A DNA stretch of 5,836 nt from Alphaproteobacteria bacterium (GTDB taxonomy: Bacteria; Pseudomonadota; Alphaproteobacteria; ATCC43930; CGMCC-115725): contig JAFMSA010000294.1 of assembly GCA_017353855.1 (NCBI GenBank), forward strand, positions 1 to 5,836. Reading direction: 5' to 3'. Position numbers and translations under genes: made by a program. Of this stretch, positions 5,679 through 5,836 are shown one piece after another. Under the pieces are notes generated by a model. The model worked only from the letters and a program-made list of their open reading frames with translations, ran no database searches and was not told the DNA's origin. Within the stretch, counting starts at the first letter, position 1; every line of letters starts with the position of its first letter.

Positions 5679-5836
5679 CCAAGCCTGACGACGCATTGTC
5701 CGGCCGCAAGCTCCGGCGTCGAAAACGCAAAGCCCGGACCAGACTGTGGTGGGCGGAGCGCGGGAGCGCGCCAACCGGCAGAACTATCGGAAAACGTTGT
5801 CGTAGTGCCCTTGTCCAGGTTATGCACGTACCGCGC

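Larger units (their letters stand above)
5200..5836. other. Gene-free stretch at the right edge
   Basis: I find no gene, tRNA, rRNA or mobile element here that I can support. A long open frame on the minus strand (5180-5827, about 215 codons from a GTG) and shorter frames on both strands exist. Their translations are rich in Ser, Arg, Pro and Ala without domain patterns, third-position GC appears lower than in the real genes alongside, and the frames overlap one another. What the stretch does contain is short hairpins (5352-5390), an imperfect direct repeat (5412-5510) and a 15-base palindrome (5664-5678). A minus-strand segment reading TRGCGFVFPMCSG reminds me of spurious hypothetical proteins that recur in Bradyrhizobium-type genomes; this is unverified memory. 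It may be a degenerate intergenic repeat region, or the upstream region of a gene beyond the edge. Confidence 0.45.

Noticed and set aside
5180..5827. Minus-strand 215-codon open frame in the right-hand region
   Set aside because: It has a GTG start with no visible ribosome-binding site, low third-position GC bias, Ser/Pro/Arg-rich composition and no domain. It is kept only as a point to test.

Overview
The window looks like chromosomal DNA from a GC-rich alphaproteobacterium, most likely in the Hyphomicrobiales (a Bradyrhizobium/Rhodopseudomonas-like organism). The evidence is the gene order ffs (small SRP RNA) - dnaX - ybaB/ebfC - recR on one strand, the high GC content, and the style of the proteins. 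The genus is an inference from gene order and general sequence character, not from any search.

Left part (1-985). Two small VOC-superfamily (glyoxalase/dioxygenase fold) genes lie in tandem on the minus strand, 37 bases apart. The downstream one runs off the left edge of the window. They are divergent from a plus-strand gene that starts at 986. The 216-base divergent intergenic region carries a perfect 17-base palindrome (808-824), a candidate operator.

Middle (986-2198). A stand-alone protein similar to the C-terminal catalytic domain of cobalamin-independent methionine synthase (MetE) keeps all four zinc-ligand positions. It is followed by a strong GC-rich hairpin that probably ends its transcript.

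Right-middle (2210-5164). A sigma-70-like promoter leads into the small bacterial SRP RNA. About 20 bases after the RNA, dnaX (clamp-loader tau subunit) begins. It overlaps ybaB/ebfC by the tetranucleotide ATGA, and recR follows after 54 bases. This is a DNA replication and recombinational repair operon: DnaX loads the sliding clamp, RecR works with RecF/RecO to load RecA at gaps, and YbaB is a small nucleoid-associated protein habitually encoded between them.

Right end (5165-5836). About 670 bases hold no gene I can support. They contain small hairpins, an imperfect direct repeat with a 58-base period, and a 15-base palindrome. The open frames there are poor in coding signal.

I do not see a clearly new biological system. 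The least explained parts are the substrate of the MetE-like enzyme with its divergent VOC neighbours and palindrome, and the repeat-bearing gene-free region at the right edge.
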